A stretch of 64,000 bases of DNA from positions 1,961,857-2,025,856 of the forward strand of contig RPFO01000103.1 of the NCBI GenBank assembly GCA_009746045.1, written 5' to 3'. The notes under the pieces are model-generated. The model was not told the DNA's origin, ran no database searches, and saw nothing but the letters and a program-made list of their open reading frames with translations. Below, one piece after another: positions 40,837-50,247 of this stretch (position 1 is the first letter of the stretch; every line of letters begins with the position of its first letter). This stretch comes from Mesostigma viride. Taxonomy: Eukaryota > Streptophyta > Mesostigmatophyceae > Mesostigmatales > Mesostigmataceae. The translations under genes and the position numbers were made by a program.

Positions 40837-41150
40837 GATTGTCTCGGCAAGGTTAAAATCTGGTCACAACCGAGTCTCGGCAAGGTGAAAATCTGGAGAC
40901 AGCCGAGAAAGCCGGAGACGCTCAATCCGTAATGGTAAAGATTAAGACTAATATGCGACGATGGTTTAGAACAGCAAATACGAGGTAGAGACGATCGTCT
41001 AAATACTGGAGTTCTTGAATTTCGATACAGGGAAGCCCGTCTAGGATATGCACGACTGGCATAAAGTGCCGACGTCGGATTCAGGGAGTCAATTTGCCCG
41101 ATAAATCGGACCAGTTTCAGCAATTTAGTAGGCCACCCCGCTCGATACCA

Positions 41151-41726
41151 TGTCAGAATGTAAGACAGGTGGCAGGCTTAAAGATCGAATAATGCTTTAC
41201 TGATTTTATATATTGACTTTGAGTCGGCGTACAAACGGGTAGCCATGACAATTGCAGGGGCAACATTAAGTGGAAAAACACACTGTCGCAGTATCCGTCG
41301 ATCTGGAAATAATCTACGGTATAAGTTAAAGTGCATCCAGCCGCCACACACAAGTGGGTGGCTTACACCAACACTAAAATGATGCGTCAGATCACTAGTA
41401 TGCAAGTACAAGGACATTGCGCCTCCAGGGCAGCACTTAGTGAACATAGGGTCGGCGCGTAGCGCGGAGCCAGGCAAATTTTGTCAGACGGCTACAGTAC
41501 CACTGGCTACAGTACCACTGGTTACAGTACCACTGGTTACAGTACCACTGGTTACAGTACCACTGGGTACAGTACCACTAGGGTACGGATGTCAGCTAGC
41601 TAATATATTTAGCTAACTAATATATTTAGTAGAATGTAGAAGAAAGTAGTCATATAAGTTCCGGTATACCCGAAACTAGCACACTCAATAAAAAAACTGT
41701 CAGGCATATTGGGGCATATCCTGACA
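41151..41726 (-). repeat. LTR of the gag-only element (5' copy)
   Basis: It is 576 bp and apparently identical to 38,801-39,376, including the six-fold GGTTACAGTACCACT block at about 41,491-41,585. Identity of the two LTRs implies a very young insertion, in keeping with its being one of the innermost elements in the nest. Confidence 0.9.
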
Positions 41727-41731
41727 GTAAC

Positions 41732-42057
41732 CAGGGTTCATCAACCCATACAAGACCTGGTATTGTGGTCCTGCTGCTTGTGGCACCTTGGTCAGTGCAT
41801 CTGCAGCATTGTCTTTGTCCCTGACGTGGGCTTTAGACTCCAGGTACTTGCATTCCTGTTTTAGCACAATCCAATCCAGGTCCGAGTGTGCAGCCAAAGG
41901 ATTGGCAAGGAAAGAGATGATAGATTGAGAGTCAGTCAGCAAATGTGCTTTCACTCCTGCAGAGCTACCAGCCTGGTGTTGAAGCCAGACCAGCAAGTGA
42001 TTGAGATACCTTGCATGCAAGACAGAAGATACCACAGCCCTGCATTCAGCTACATTG
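41732..42057 (-). pseudogene. Copia-2 RNase H, C-terminal part
   Basis: The minus frame reads VAECRAVVSSVLHARYLNHL, then LLTDSQSIISFLANP and DKDNAADALTK, the closing blocks of copia RNase H. It joins in frame to the RT/RNase H part at 43,832 when the inverted-repeat element and one copy of its ATTG duplication are removed. The native stop lay a few codons beyond the TR-GAG insertion point; the present frame instead reads into the TR-GAG LTR and ends near 41,700. Confidence 0.8.
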
Positions 42058-43831
42058 TGTCCATCTTCCCAGTAAAAGTCCTAAATTTAGGACCAAGTGG
42101 AATTAAAAAATATATATGCAAACATTAAAATTTGACCCTGGCATTCGTGCCCATGACAGATAACACACTTTTTTAGTTTCTATCAAAAACCTGGGGTCAA
42201 ATAATTACATTTAGTGCATGAATGGGCCCTGCCACCTGCCAGACCTCAAAGCGCGAATTTGGCCAAAATGTGGGTTTTAGGACCATTAGGACCAATTATT
42301 GTCAACGCATGACCATGCTATCCACACAGTCCCTTGAGCATCTTACAAGCGCTAGGGGACCCTACGAGGCCTTGGGATGGCGGGGCAGCGTATAACAAGG
42401 CCATACCCTGCTGTGGCTGCCTCTATATATACGCGTGATTAACGGTGTCACAGATGGTGCAGGTAATGCAATATAGGGTTGCATGGTTGCTGAGGTTGCC
42501 CGGCTTGAACATGGCCCACCCCTTGCGGTAAACTTTCTCTAAGCATATGCCAAACCTTCTTTGACATCACGGACATGCTGGCCACCACCCAGCGATGAAA
42601 AAACATTGCATTTGCATTTCAACTAACACATGAATGCAGCCAAATCAAGTTACAAAACAACGTTGTGCTAACATGCAACGCTTTGTGAGCGAATTCAGGG
42701 TGCATGTAACACGTAAACCATACTGTATATACTGTCTGAGAACACCCTGAACGACTGCAGGCCATAGGACCATGGTTTATAACTAACACATGAGTAAAAC
42801 TGCTCTTACGCATGTGTGTTTTAGCTGCAGCGGACGACGAAGATAGAGACGTAAAAAATTGTATGACGTAAACCAACTATGTGTGACAGTTATGTGCACA
42901 GAGAGCGTCCCCTCTTTTTAGGCATAGCTGGCTGACTCAAAACACCACGACAGCGTTGCCAGTTACACTCATGATCTAGGACAACCCGGCACTTACCTGC
43001 TACTTACGTCGCCTCATTCCAGATGGTTGCAAAAAAGTCGCTGAAATCCGCAGCGAGGTCAGCTTTCCGAGAGCTGAGCGCACCAAAGCTGGCCAACCGG
43101 TTCGACAATGATATAAACCACGCTTGTGCTGCGTTCTAGGTCCAAGAAATACCGAAAGTGAAGACCTATAAGGTGCGCTCGCTGCCCAGCCTGAACGTCC
43201 CTAAAACATGGTCGACAATGGAAATCGGGCAAGAATATCACGGCCCAGGCGCTCCCATGTCAAATACTCCATTTCTAAACTCCAGACTATAATAAAAATC
43301 GTCCACAAAAATTTCCTGGCTTGATTCGCACCACCATTGCTAATACACTAACATGTTTGTGCCAAAATCGACCCTCCGCGAGCAGGCGATCTGCGACCCA
43401 TTTGTGTTGTGCCGCTGTGATACAGCGCTACACATAAAAACTTGCGCAGAAAATATTCACAGCCTTTAAGCATAACTAACAACCTTTCGTTTTTGCTACT
43501 GGGCGCCCGAAATGATAAACGCACGTGAAAACGCCGGCCACGATTGTCAGGTCGCCATATCCACCTCACTTCATTCCCGCACCCACTTTTTCGCTCCAAA
43601 ATCGGTTATATTTTTGGTCGAGGTACCTACTTTCCCGCCATTATACCCGGTACCCGGGTACGGAATCCGGGTACCATGTGCCGGTACCACGGGTCGGGTA
43701 CATCATGCCGGGTACGGTCCACATGGGGTACGGTCCATATAGTGACCGCCCCCCCCCGGTACCTCGGTTATAGTGACCACTAGGACGATTTAGGACAAAG
43801 TCCTAAATTTAGGACCGTGGGATGATTAACA
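42058..43831. mobile_element. Inverted-repeat DNA element inside copia-2
   Basis: It is 1,774 bp long. The left end TGTCCATCTTCCCA and the right end TGTTAATCATCCCA (read inward) are imperfect inverted repeats, and each is followed by the palindrome GTCCTAAATTTAGGAC (about 42,079 and 43,799). ATTG is duplicated at the flanks (42,054-42,057 and 43,832-43,835), and removal restores the copia-2 RNase H frame. No transposase is visible. The right part (43,620-43,770) is packed with GGTAC motifs. Superfamily undetermined. Confidence 0.75.
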
Positions 43832-45276
43832 ATTGCTGCTCACAGCTTTCCTCTTGTGCAATCTACTGAACCAGGAGACTAGTGACTTCTTCCCACCTTG
43901 GTTATGCAGGAAAAACAATCCAGCCTCTCTGGCTTGAACCTTGGTAACTACCCTGGACTCCATTGAACTATCCATCATGCACGTGATGTGGATGGGAGTA
44001 AACAGGTCCAGTGAGTGAAGCATCAAAGGTGGACCATCATGCAACAGCTGCTTGATTGCCCGTGCTCCTACCTCCTGTAGTACTTCATCATCTACCCTGC
44101 TCACAAAAGCCAGGTGGGGTGCACATGTAGCACATAGCCAACCAAGCTTGCCTCTAATGGTAGGGCACATGTCAGGGGTGATGTGAACAGGCAGGACATC
44201 CAGACAAGACTTAATGTATTCAGCAGAGGCCTGCATGGAACACACCCAGCTGCCCTGCTGCTGCAGCAACTCAAGCATCATGCCACAGAACTTGACTGGC
44301 TCCTTGCCCAGCTCTAGCTGCTTGCCAATCTCAAAACTGGCAGACACCTGAGCTATGAAAGCATCCACTGCAGCTCTAGGACCTGAGATTAACTGATCAT
44401 CCCCATGCCAGACAAACATCATCATTCCATCAGGGTGTGGGATGACAAACAAGCAAGGGTCAATGTCATCATAGGTGGCCCCTAGCTTCATGAATACCTC
44501 CTGTGCAGACAGCCTAAAAATTTTTGGAGCTGACTGCAACCCTTCAACCCCCAGGTTTGGCCTCAACAAGGGTTGAACAATATCCCTGTGCCACACCTTA
44601 GGAGTATTCACCACGTATACCTGACCTCTCCAGACCTGCTGTGCTATGGCAGGGTCCCCCTTTAGAAAGGCTCTTTTGATATCTGTGGCTTTACACACAT
44701 AATCCTTCCCTGTATTAAGCTGATGCAAAAACAAGGAAAGCAACACCTTGAGAGACGTTTGCTGAATACCAGGAGTATAAAGCTCAGCCTCTGTCAGCTC
44801 TGTAGAGCCCCTGAACTCAGTGACACATGGCCTAGCATGGAAAATGGGTGGTCCCCCATCAGCCTGAGGTTTATGCTTGCACACAAACTTTAACCTTAGC
44901 TTCTTGGCTCCAGCTGGCATAGCATCAAGAGGAGTCACAGGTGGTGTGTGTGTGGGACTACGTGCATCTGGAACAACCCACTCCTCCCTGGCTTTGGTAA
45001 AAGCCTCAGCCACTTAAGAAACCCAATCTGCGTCTGGCAGTCCCGTACAATATCATCATAGGACAGGGGAGACATGGATGCAACATCCCATCTACCAAGC
45101 CCAAACGCTGAAGGGTGTAGCTTTTGAGAGTGTATGAGGTCCTCCACACACGGTTCCTGACCTGGGAGGTACTTGGGCTTAACTGCATTGATGGCAGCAT
45201 CCAACCCAGTGCTAATCTGGCTCAAAGGGATTTTAAAATGATCTAGAGGCACCTGTCCTACCCCTGCCACACTCAA
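43832..45276 (-). pseudogene. Copia-2 reverse transcriptase and RNase H (front)
   Basis: Two overlapping minus frames (45,276-44,935 and 45,013-43,826) carry the linker to RT and then the copia-type RT: KKLRLKFVCKHKPQ, ELYTPGIQQTSLKVL, YVCKATDIKRAFLKGD, DPCLFVIPHPDGMMMFVWHGDD, then the RNase H start (CMMDSSMESRVV, LVSWFSRLHKRKAVSSN). The catalytic pair is in HGDD instead of YxDD. One frame change lies near 44,990. The frame is cut at 43,832 by the inverted-repeat element and continues at 42,057. RT copies the element RNA; RNase H removes it. Confidence 0.8.
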
Positions 45277-46871
45277 CCTCCCAGCTGAGATGACAACACC
45301 AGGGTAAGATACAAAAGGTTCCCCTAACAGGGCATTCCCTGAGTACCCTCAACCACCTGAAATGGAGTGGGCATACCCAAGATTTGAATGCTCACCTGAC
45401 CTTTGACCTGCATTTTGGTTTTGCCTGAAAAATCTGACACTCTAGCCCATGGTGAGGCCTTCATTTTCAGACCAGATACAGCTTCTGCACTGATGATACT
45501 CACCTGTGCTTGGGTGTCTACAGCCAAAATACTAGGATCTTGACCTGCATCCCCTACAGCATTGACCTGTGCTGTACCTGTTGCCACAACTGCTTTAGTG
45601 TTGTGTGCCTTGTGCAAGGCCTTAAGAATCTCAGCAAATGACTTCCTGGGAACGACAGGATCTGCTCTATTTTGTGACTCCTCCAGGTGTGAGGGAGGTG
45701 CTACCTGCTGCTCACCCTGTGCACCGTCCTCCTGCCCAGGTGGACTATTGGGTTGTAGTGGGGCTGCACTACTGAGGAACACAGGAGCTTCTACTGTGGT
45801 ACTAGTGCTTGCATCAATGACGTCCTTAGCCAATTCATTGGGTGAGATCAATCCACCAGACTCCTGCTCTGAATCCATGTCCAAGAATTCTACCCCTGAC
45901 ACGTCTGCCAGTGGTGGGTAATAAAGCTTGAGTCTATGCTTGCTGACCACACGCTCTCTGTCATGTTGTATAGTGACTGCAGTCCCTTCTTCATGAATTT
46001 TGGTGACTACAGCTGGACCGTGCCATCTGGCAGAGTGTGCTCTTCCTCTGTCACCCTCTCTGAAAAACAACACATGGTCCCCCACTTCAAACACAGGCCT
46101 GGCATTATTTTTGTCTTTCTTTGCCAGCAACTTGGCTAAGTGCTGCCTTTGTGTGTTGTAGTGAGTGTGTACCTCTGAAGCATAGCTGCCTGACTGAAGG
46201 CCAGTTGGGGTGATTTCCCCAAAAGGTGAGGACATTATTGGTTTGGCGTTTAGCTGGGTAGTCACCCCTGCTGCCCAAGATGCCCTGTCAGCATAGCTAC
46301 CAGAGTCAGCCAACCTGGATGGCATTTTTCTTATCACATCCCTGATGGCTCTCATGGTACGTTCTACCAACCCCTGACGTTCATGATCTTGAGCCCCAGA
46401 CACTTCTATCTTGGGCAGGTCATTCCTGTCCTGGATGCAGAGAAACTGCTGATCCAGCATTACTTTTTCAATGGGGTGAAAACGTGCCAAGGCTATCTGT
46501 AAAGCTCTGTGCAGCTGCTCTTTATCCATCCCAGGCAGGGGCTCCACTACCACAAACCTTGACCAGGCATCCTTTATGACTAGGTAGTATACCGTGTCCT
46601 TCACCACGTGTATAACATCCCCAACCAGTTTGCCTCTAGCCAGTGGTGGTGTGGCCACATGCCATTTTCTGGGCTTAGGAGCATATAGCTGACATTGCTC
46701 ACAGTGCTTACGTACGTGCCTGCACATCTGTTCCAGATCATGGCCTTGTATTTTATTGGCTAGCCTTTCAGCCACAGCCTCATGGCCCATAACCTTGTGC
46801 AGTTGCTCTGCTAGAGCACCATACGTGATTACCTTTTCTGCTGCTGCACTAAGGGAGCTATGGTGGGTCAC
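45277..46871 (-). pseudogene. Copia-2 integrase followed by a retropepsin-like domain
   Basis: The 515-residue ORF starts at 46,871. It has an integrase zinc domain (H25, H30, C57, C60) and a catalytic core with D85, D140 and E170. A C-terminal SH3-like module follows (VGDHVLFFREGDRG ... RWHGPAVVTKI), then an acidic linker. Near residue 452 comes AVDTQAQVSIISAEAV and a beta-rich stretch. After a frame change at about 45,325 the next frame gives LLGEPFV. The pattern (VDTx ... SII ... LLG-x-x-F) fits an aspartic protease fold, but Gly of DTG is replaced by Gln. In ordinary copia elements the protease precedes integrase; here it follows it. Confidence 0.75.
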
Positions 46872-48098
46872 GCATCATGTGTGACAGTGTCATGTCATAT
46901 GCCACTTCCCAATCCACATCATCACACTCAGGCAACACTTGGCAGACAGAAGGTAACAGGAAACCATTTGTGAAAAATGGTGAGGGTAGCTTACAGGTGT
47001 CACCCTGGTCTGCCGCCCCCGCGCGGTTGTAGCGCCCTGGCGTGTCTTGTTGTGCCTGGGTGCCGTGCAGCGCGCTCCTGCTGCAATGGGGTGACGTGTT
47101 TTCCAGCATCCAGGACAAACATCAACGTCAGAACCATAGTCGGGTTTGCCTTTCCAGCAGTCATCTTTTAGGTGCCCCTTACAAAGGCACCTAGTGCAAT
47201 GCTTGGTGGGGTCATGAGGCAACCTCTTGTCCCCCCCTGCTGGCTTAGCACCCCCTGGCTTGCTAGCTCCCCCACTTTGTTTTCTGTTTTTATTGTTATT
47301 GTTCTTTCCCCCCCCTTGTTTCCACCTCCCCCACTTTTGTTGTTTTTGTTTTTATCCCCCCCATTACCGCCTTTACCTGGGCTACCAGCGACTGCATCTG
47401 CTTCTTGGAGAGCCCCGTACCTGAGGCTTCCTCCCCCTTTACCTGCTTCACCTTTCCTCCTTGGCTGCAGCAGCAAACGGCTCTAGGCATTGCTGCACAT
47501 AGGCCATTGCCTTCCTGAAGTCCTCCCACTTATCCTTCAGACCTGCCAGGATTACTGACAGGGTGGTGGGTCCAGTTCTGCCTTTTGTAGCCATAGGTGT
47601 ACTAGGTACTTGGCATTGAGCTTCTTCAGCTCCTCATCTCCCTCTATGTACATGACATATTTTTTGTTGTCACTCACATAGTCACGCTTATTGACCTTAT
47701 AGGCCTCTATCCACTGGAAGCCCTTAAGCACTTCTAAGTGCTCCCCCGTGGTAACAAGTGCCCTAAGATCAACCATGAACTGCGCCCACAACACATTTTC
47801 TGCCACGTCTACCCCGCTGCTGGCACGCTTTTGGTACAATTGTACCAACTGCTGGATAGGCTTGGCAGATTGATGGATGGGTGTGGACGCACGTAGAGAG
47901 GCAAACCAATCACGGACATTGTCGCTAGCATATGCATGTGACAACTTAAACAACCACTCCCTAGCTTCGTCCTGGGTGTGGCCCTCTGGCAAACCCGGAA
48001 ACACTAGCTTGTCCTCTTTCTTTTTTGGATCAAACCTGGGCCTGTTCAAGGCCATATTGGAGGTTGTGGTCGTTCCTGCTGGTTGTGGCTGCTGCTGC

Positions 48099-48130
<32 letters not shown>

Positions 48131-48379
48131 CCGCTCCCCGCCCTCGTGCCGTGTTGGTGCAGACTCCTGGGTGCCATGTCCACCCCTGCCCTGGTTGCCC
48201 CCCCTCTCCCCGTCATCCTCCCCCTCGTCCCTCTCGTCCCTCCTGCGTTTTTGCTGTGGCTGGCACGCCTCCTCCGGTGCCCTGCGTTTTGTTGGCTTCA
48301 GCGAGGCCACCAGCCTCGCCACCGTGTCTGCTAGGCGGCCATGCTCGCCCGGGGTGAGCTCCCGCCCCTCGTCCAGCAT
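46872..48379 (-). pseudogene. Copia-2 gag core and zinc knuckles
   Basis: From 48,379 the frame has a charged, poly-Gln N-terminal part (CAG/CAA run 48,090-48,130), then a gag-type helical domain (FPGLPEGHTQDEAREWLFKL; NVRDWFASLRAST; QFMVDLRALVTTGEHLEVLKGF) ending at 47,552. Later frames (47,476-47,168 and 47,222-46,890) contain Lys/Gly-rich linker and CTRCLCKGHLKDDC (C-x2-C-x4-H-x4-C) plus CPGCWKTRHP, a second possible metal site. At least two frame changes break it. No protease is visible between this and integrase. Confidence 0.65.
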
Positions 48380-49764
48380 CTGCTGGGCCAGTTGGAGTTG
48401 CCTCCGGATGTCCTCCCGGTGGACAAGGTCGCTGGACCGGGTTCGCCCCGGTGCGTCACCCTGGTCCTTGCCGCTGTGCCGTCTCGGTTTGAGATGGTAT
48501 GCGTTGGCTGCGACAAAAAATGGTAGAGTTGTTCGGTAGAAATGCGTTCATCCGGCATCAAACCAAATTCAGCTCTTACCGCCTCCCCCATGCATCCCCT
48601 CACCGCAGCCTTCTTGATGTTCTTCGACATACGGCGTCGCTGCTTCAGCATACGCCTCTCCAGGCGACCTACGCTTGCCTCCCAGGCGGCCAGATGCCTG
48701 CGGTAGCGCTCCTCGGCTTCCCGACGAGCCGGCCCCTGCAAAGGTGCTATCTCCGCGACCTTCCGGTATTTCCAGCTCTTCAGGTCGCGGGTGAGACGCT
48801 CACACCTCACCTTGGTGTGAGACATCTTCACCCGAATCCTGGCCGCGAGCGCCTCCGCCCTGTCACGCTCTTGCTGCTCGCGCAGCTTCCTCTGCGCGAT
48901 CACGTTCCGCCTCCGCTGCTTCTTCTCCCTCTCCGCCTTGAAGACCGCGAGCCTCCTCTGAGCCTCCTTCTCTCGCGCCTGCATAGCCGGCGTCATCTCC
49001 ACCAGGTCGTCCGCTTCGGACGCCGACGGACCCGTCAAAGAATACTCCGACTCCTGCAGCACTCCATCAATCTCCCTCGGGATCGTTGCCGACCGTCGAA
49101 GGCGCTGGAAACACGCCAGGTCCGCCCTCCGCACCACTTCATGGGTCGGCGACGCTGACCTCGGCGACGCTGACCTCCTCATCAATGCCGCGCGGACCTG
49201 GGCAGCATCCTCCATTTGTTGGGCGCGCTCACGTGCGCGCACTGCCAACCTCCGCTCTTCTGCGGACTCCTGCTCCTGCAGGCTCTGCGCCATGGCAGCA
49301 TCTGCTGCCACCTGCGCACTGCGCGCCTCGTCTGCCGACGATGGCTGCAGTCCAAACAAACCCAGCGAGCTGGTTTCCGACACGCTGTCGGACTCCCCAC
49401 TCTCCTCCTCCTCCGACTCGGGCCCCGCCCCCGCACCACGTGGTGCATATGGTGGTCCCCTCGGACGCACCACCGGGGTCGACCCCCGCGCCCTACGCAT
49501 CAGGGGAACGCGCACCACGACGTTCTCCACAACGTCACGGTACGTCGGGTCGGCTGCCTCCATCGCCGCATCCTCCGGATGCATGGGATCCTGAGCATCC
49601 CGGTTCTCGTAATCCTGGCGCATACTCTCCAGGATCGAGTCCGACGTCCCCGAGTCATCGGACATCGGGGACGACGACGACTGGTACCTCGTCACCGACG
49701 GCGACTCCTCCTCCGAGGAAGTCGCGCCCACAAGGGCCTTTCCCTTGTTGTTCTTGGGAGCCAT
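48331..49764 (-). CDS. Copia-2 5' ORF, coiled-coil protein
   Basis: This is an intact 477-residue ORF from ATG 49,764, about 100 bp inside the 5' LTR, overlapping the start of the gag core in another frame. The first 150 residues are acidic and Ser-rich. Residues about 150-390 form a long Glu/Arg/Ala-rich coiled coil (EKEAQRRLAVFKAEREKKQR and similar) ending in a KQRRRMSKNIKKA basic patch. No retrotransposon family I know has this domain upstream of gag. It may be the N-terminal part of a large Gag reached by frameshift or an independent protein. Its long open frame inside otherwise damaged surroundings suggests selection or recency. Confidence 0.6.
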   Translation of the reverse strand: MAPKNNKGKALVGATSSEEESPSVTRYQSSSSPMSDDSGTSDSILESMRQDYENRDAQDPMHPEDAAMEAADPTYRDVVENVVVRVPLMRRARGSTPVVRPRGPPYAPRGAGAGPESEEEESGESDSVSETSSLGLFGLQPSSADEARSAQVAADAAMAQSLQEQESAEERRLAVRARERAQQMEDAAQVRAALMRRSASPRSASPTHEVVRRADLACFQRLRRSATIPREIDGVLQESEYSLTGPSASEADDLVEMTPAMQAREKEAQRRLAVFKAEREKKQRRRNVIAQRKLREQQERDRAEALAARIRVKMSHTKVRCERLTRDLKSWKYRKVAEIAPLQGPARREAEERYRRHLAAWEASVGRLERRMLKQRRRMSKNIKKAAVRGCMGEAVRAEFGLMPDERISTEQLYHFLSQPTHTISNRDGTAARTRVTHRGEPGPATLSTGRTSGGNSNWPSRCWTRGGSSPRASMAA

Positions 49765-49868
49765 TAGTTCAAAAAGATGGGTAAAAAAAAATGGAAATGG
49801 GTGTTTGCGAACTGTACGTTTCGCACGCTCGTCGTTTTGTCGTGTATGTTTTTGGAGTTTTTAATGCA

Positions 49869-50247
49869 AGTTATGCAACACAAAGCTTGGAATGCTTGGG
49901 CACTGCCAAATGGCGTGTGTGTGCGTGAACGACGAGACACCTTGGCATTAGGATAGAATGGCACATATACTGCTGGCCAGCCGTCAACGATGGCTGGCCA
50001 GACTTTGCGTAAGTTAAACTAACTTACTGATCCTGGACGGACTAGCCTATCAGTTACAACCTGATCTAGTCAGTCCTAACATGACAACTACAGTCCCGGT
50101 ACCGAGGTACCGGCTCATCACATACTGAGTACAGCCACGTGTCCATGCCACGACTGTTCTAGTCCAGCACCGTCCCAGTACCCAATTGGGCGCCGGCGGT
50201 GCTGGCACGTGTCCACTTAGGCTACAGGCGGGAGACTTAGACTAACT
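49869..50247 (-). repeat. Copia-2 LTR (5' side)
   Basis: It is 379 bp, AGTT...AACT. The sequence immediately following on the minus strand (TGCATTAAAAACTCC) does not resemble the 3' end of a tRNA complement, so priming may use an internal tRNA segment as in some copia elements. Confidence 0.85.

Larger units (their letters stand above)
38801..41726 (-). mobile_element. Gag-only LTR element (TR-GAG type)
   Basis: It has two 576-bp LTRs (38,801-39,376 and 41,151-41,726; TGTCAG...CTGACA) that look identical by eye, and a 5-bp target duplication GTAAC (38,796-38,800 and 41,727-41,731). On the minus strand TGGTATCGAGC follows the 5' LTR, a primer site of initiator-Met type, and AAGGGGGG precedes the 3' LTR as a polypurine tract. 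The 1.77-kb interior encodes only a Gag-like protein and no pol. It therefore depends on enzymes from another element. It sits in the last codons of copia-2. Confidence 0.85.
38022..50247 (-). mobile_element. Copia-2: second AGTT...AACT LTR retrotransposon
   Basis: LTRs of 379 bp each (38,022-38,400 and 49,869-50,247) begin AGTTATGCAACAC and end TTAGACTAACT. The target duplication is GCCAA (38,017-38,021 and 50,248-50,252), and excision restores the copia-1 RNase H frame. Minus-strand coding: a long coiled-coil 5' ORF, gag with poly-Gln and Cys/His knuckles, integrase, retropepsin-like domain, RT, RNase H. It is itself interrupted by a gag-only LTR element at its 3' end and by an inverted-repeat element inside RNase H. 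Native length is about 7.5 kb. LTR sequence and proteins differ clearly from copia-1, so these are two families of one lineage. Confidence 0.85.

Noticed and set aside
48499-49784. Long plus-strand ORFs opposite the copia-2 coiled-coil ORF
   Set aside because: Arg/Pro/Leu-rich antisense shadows of a Glu/Arg/Ala-rich gene.
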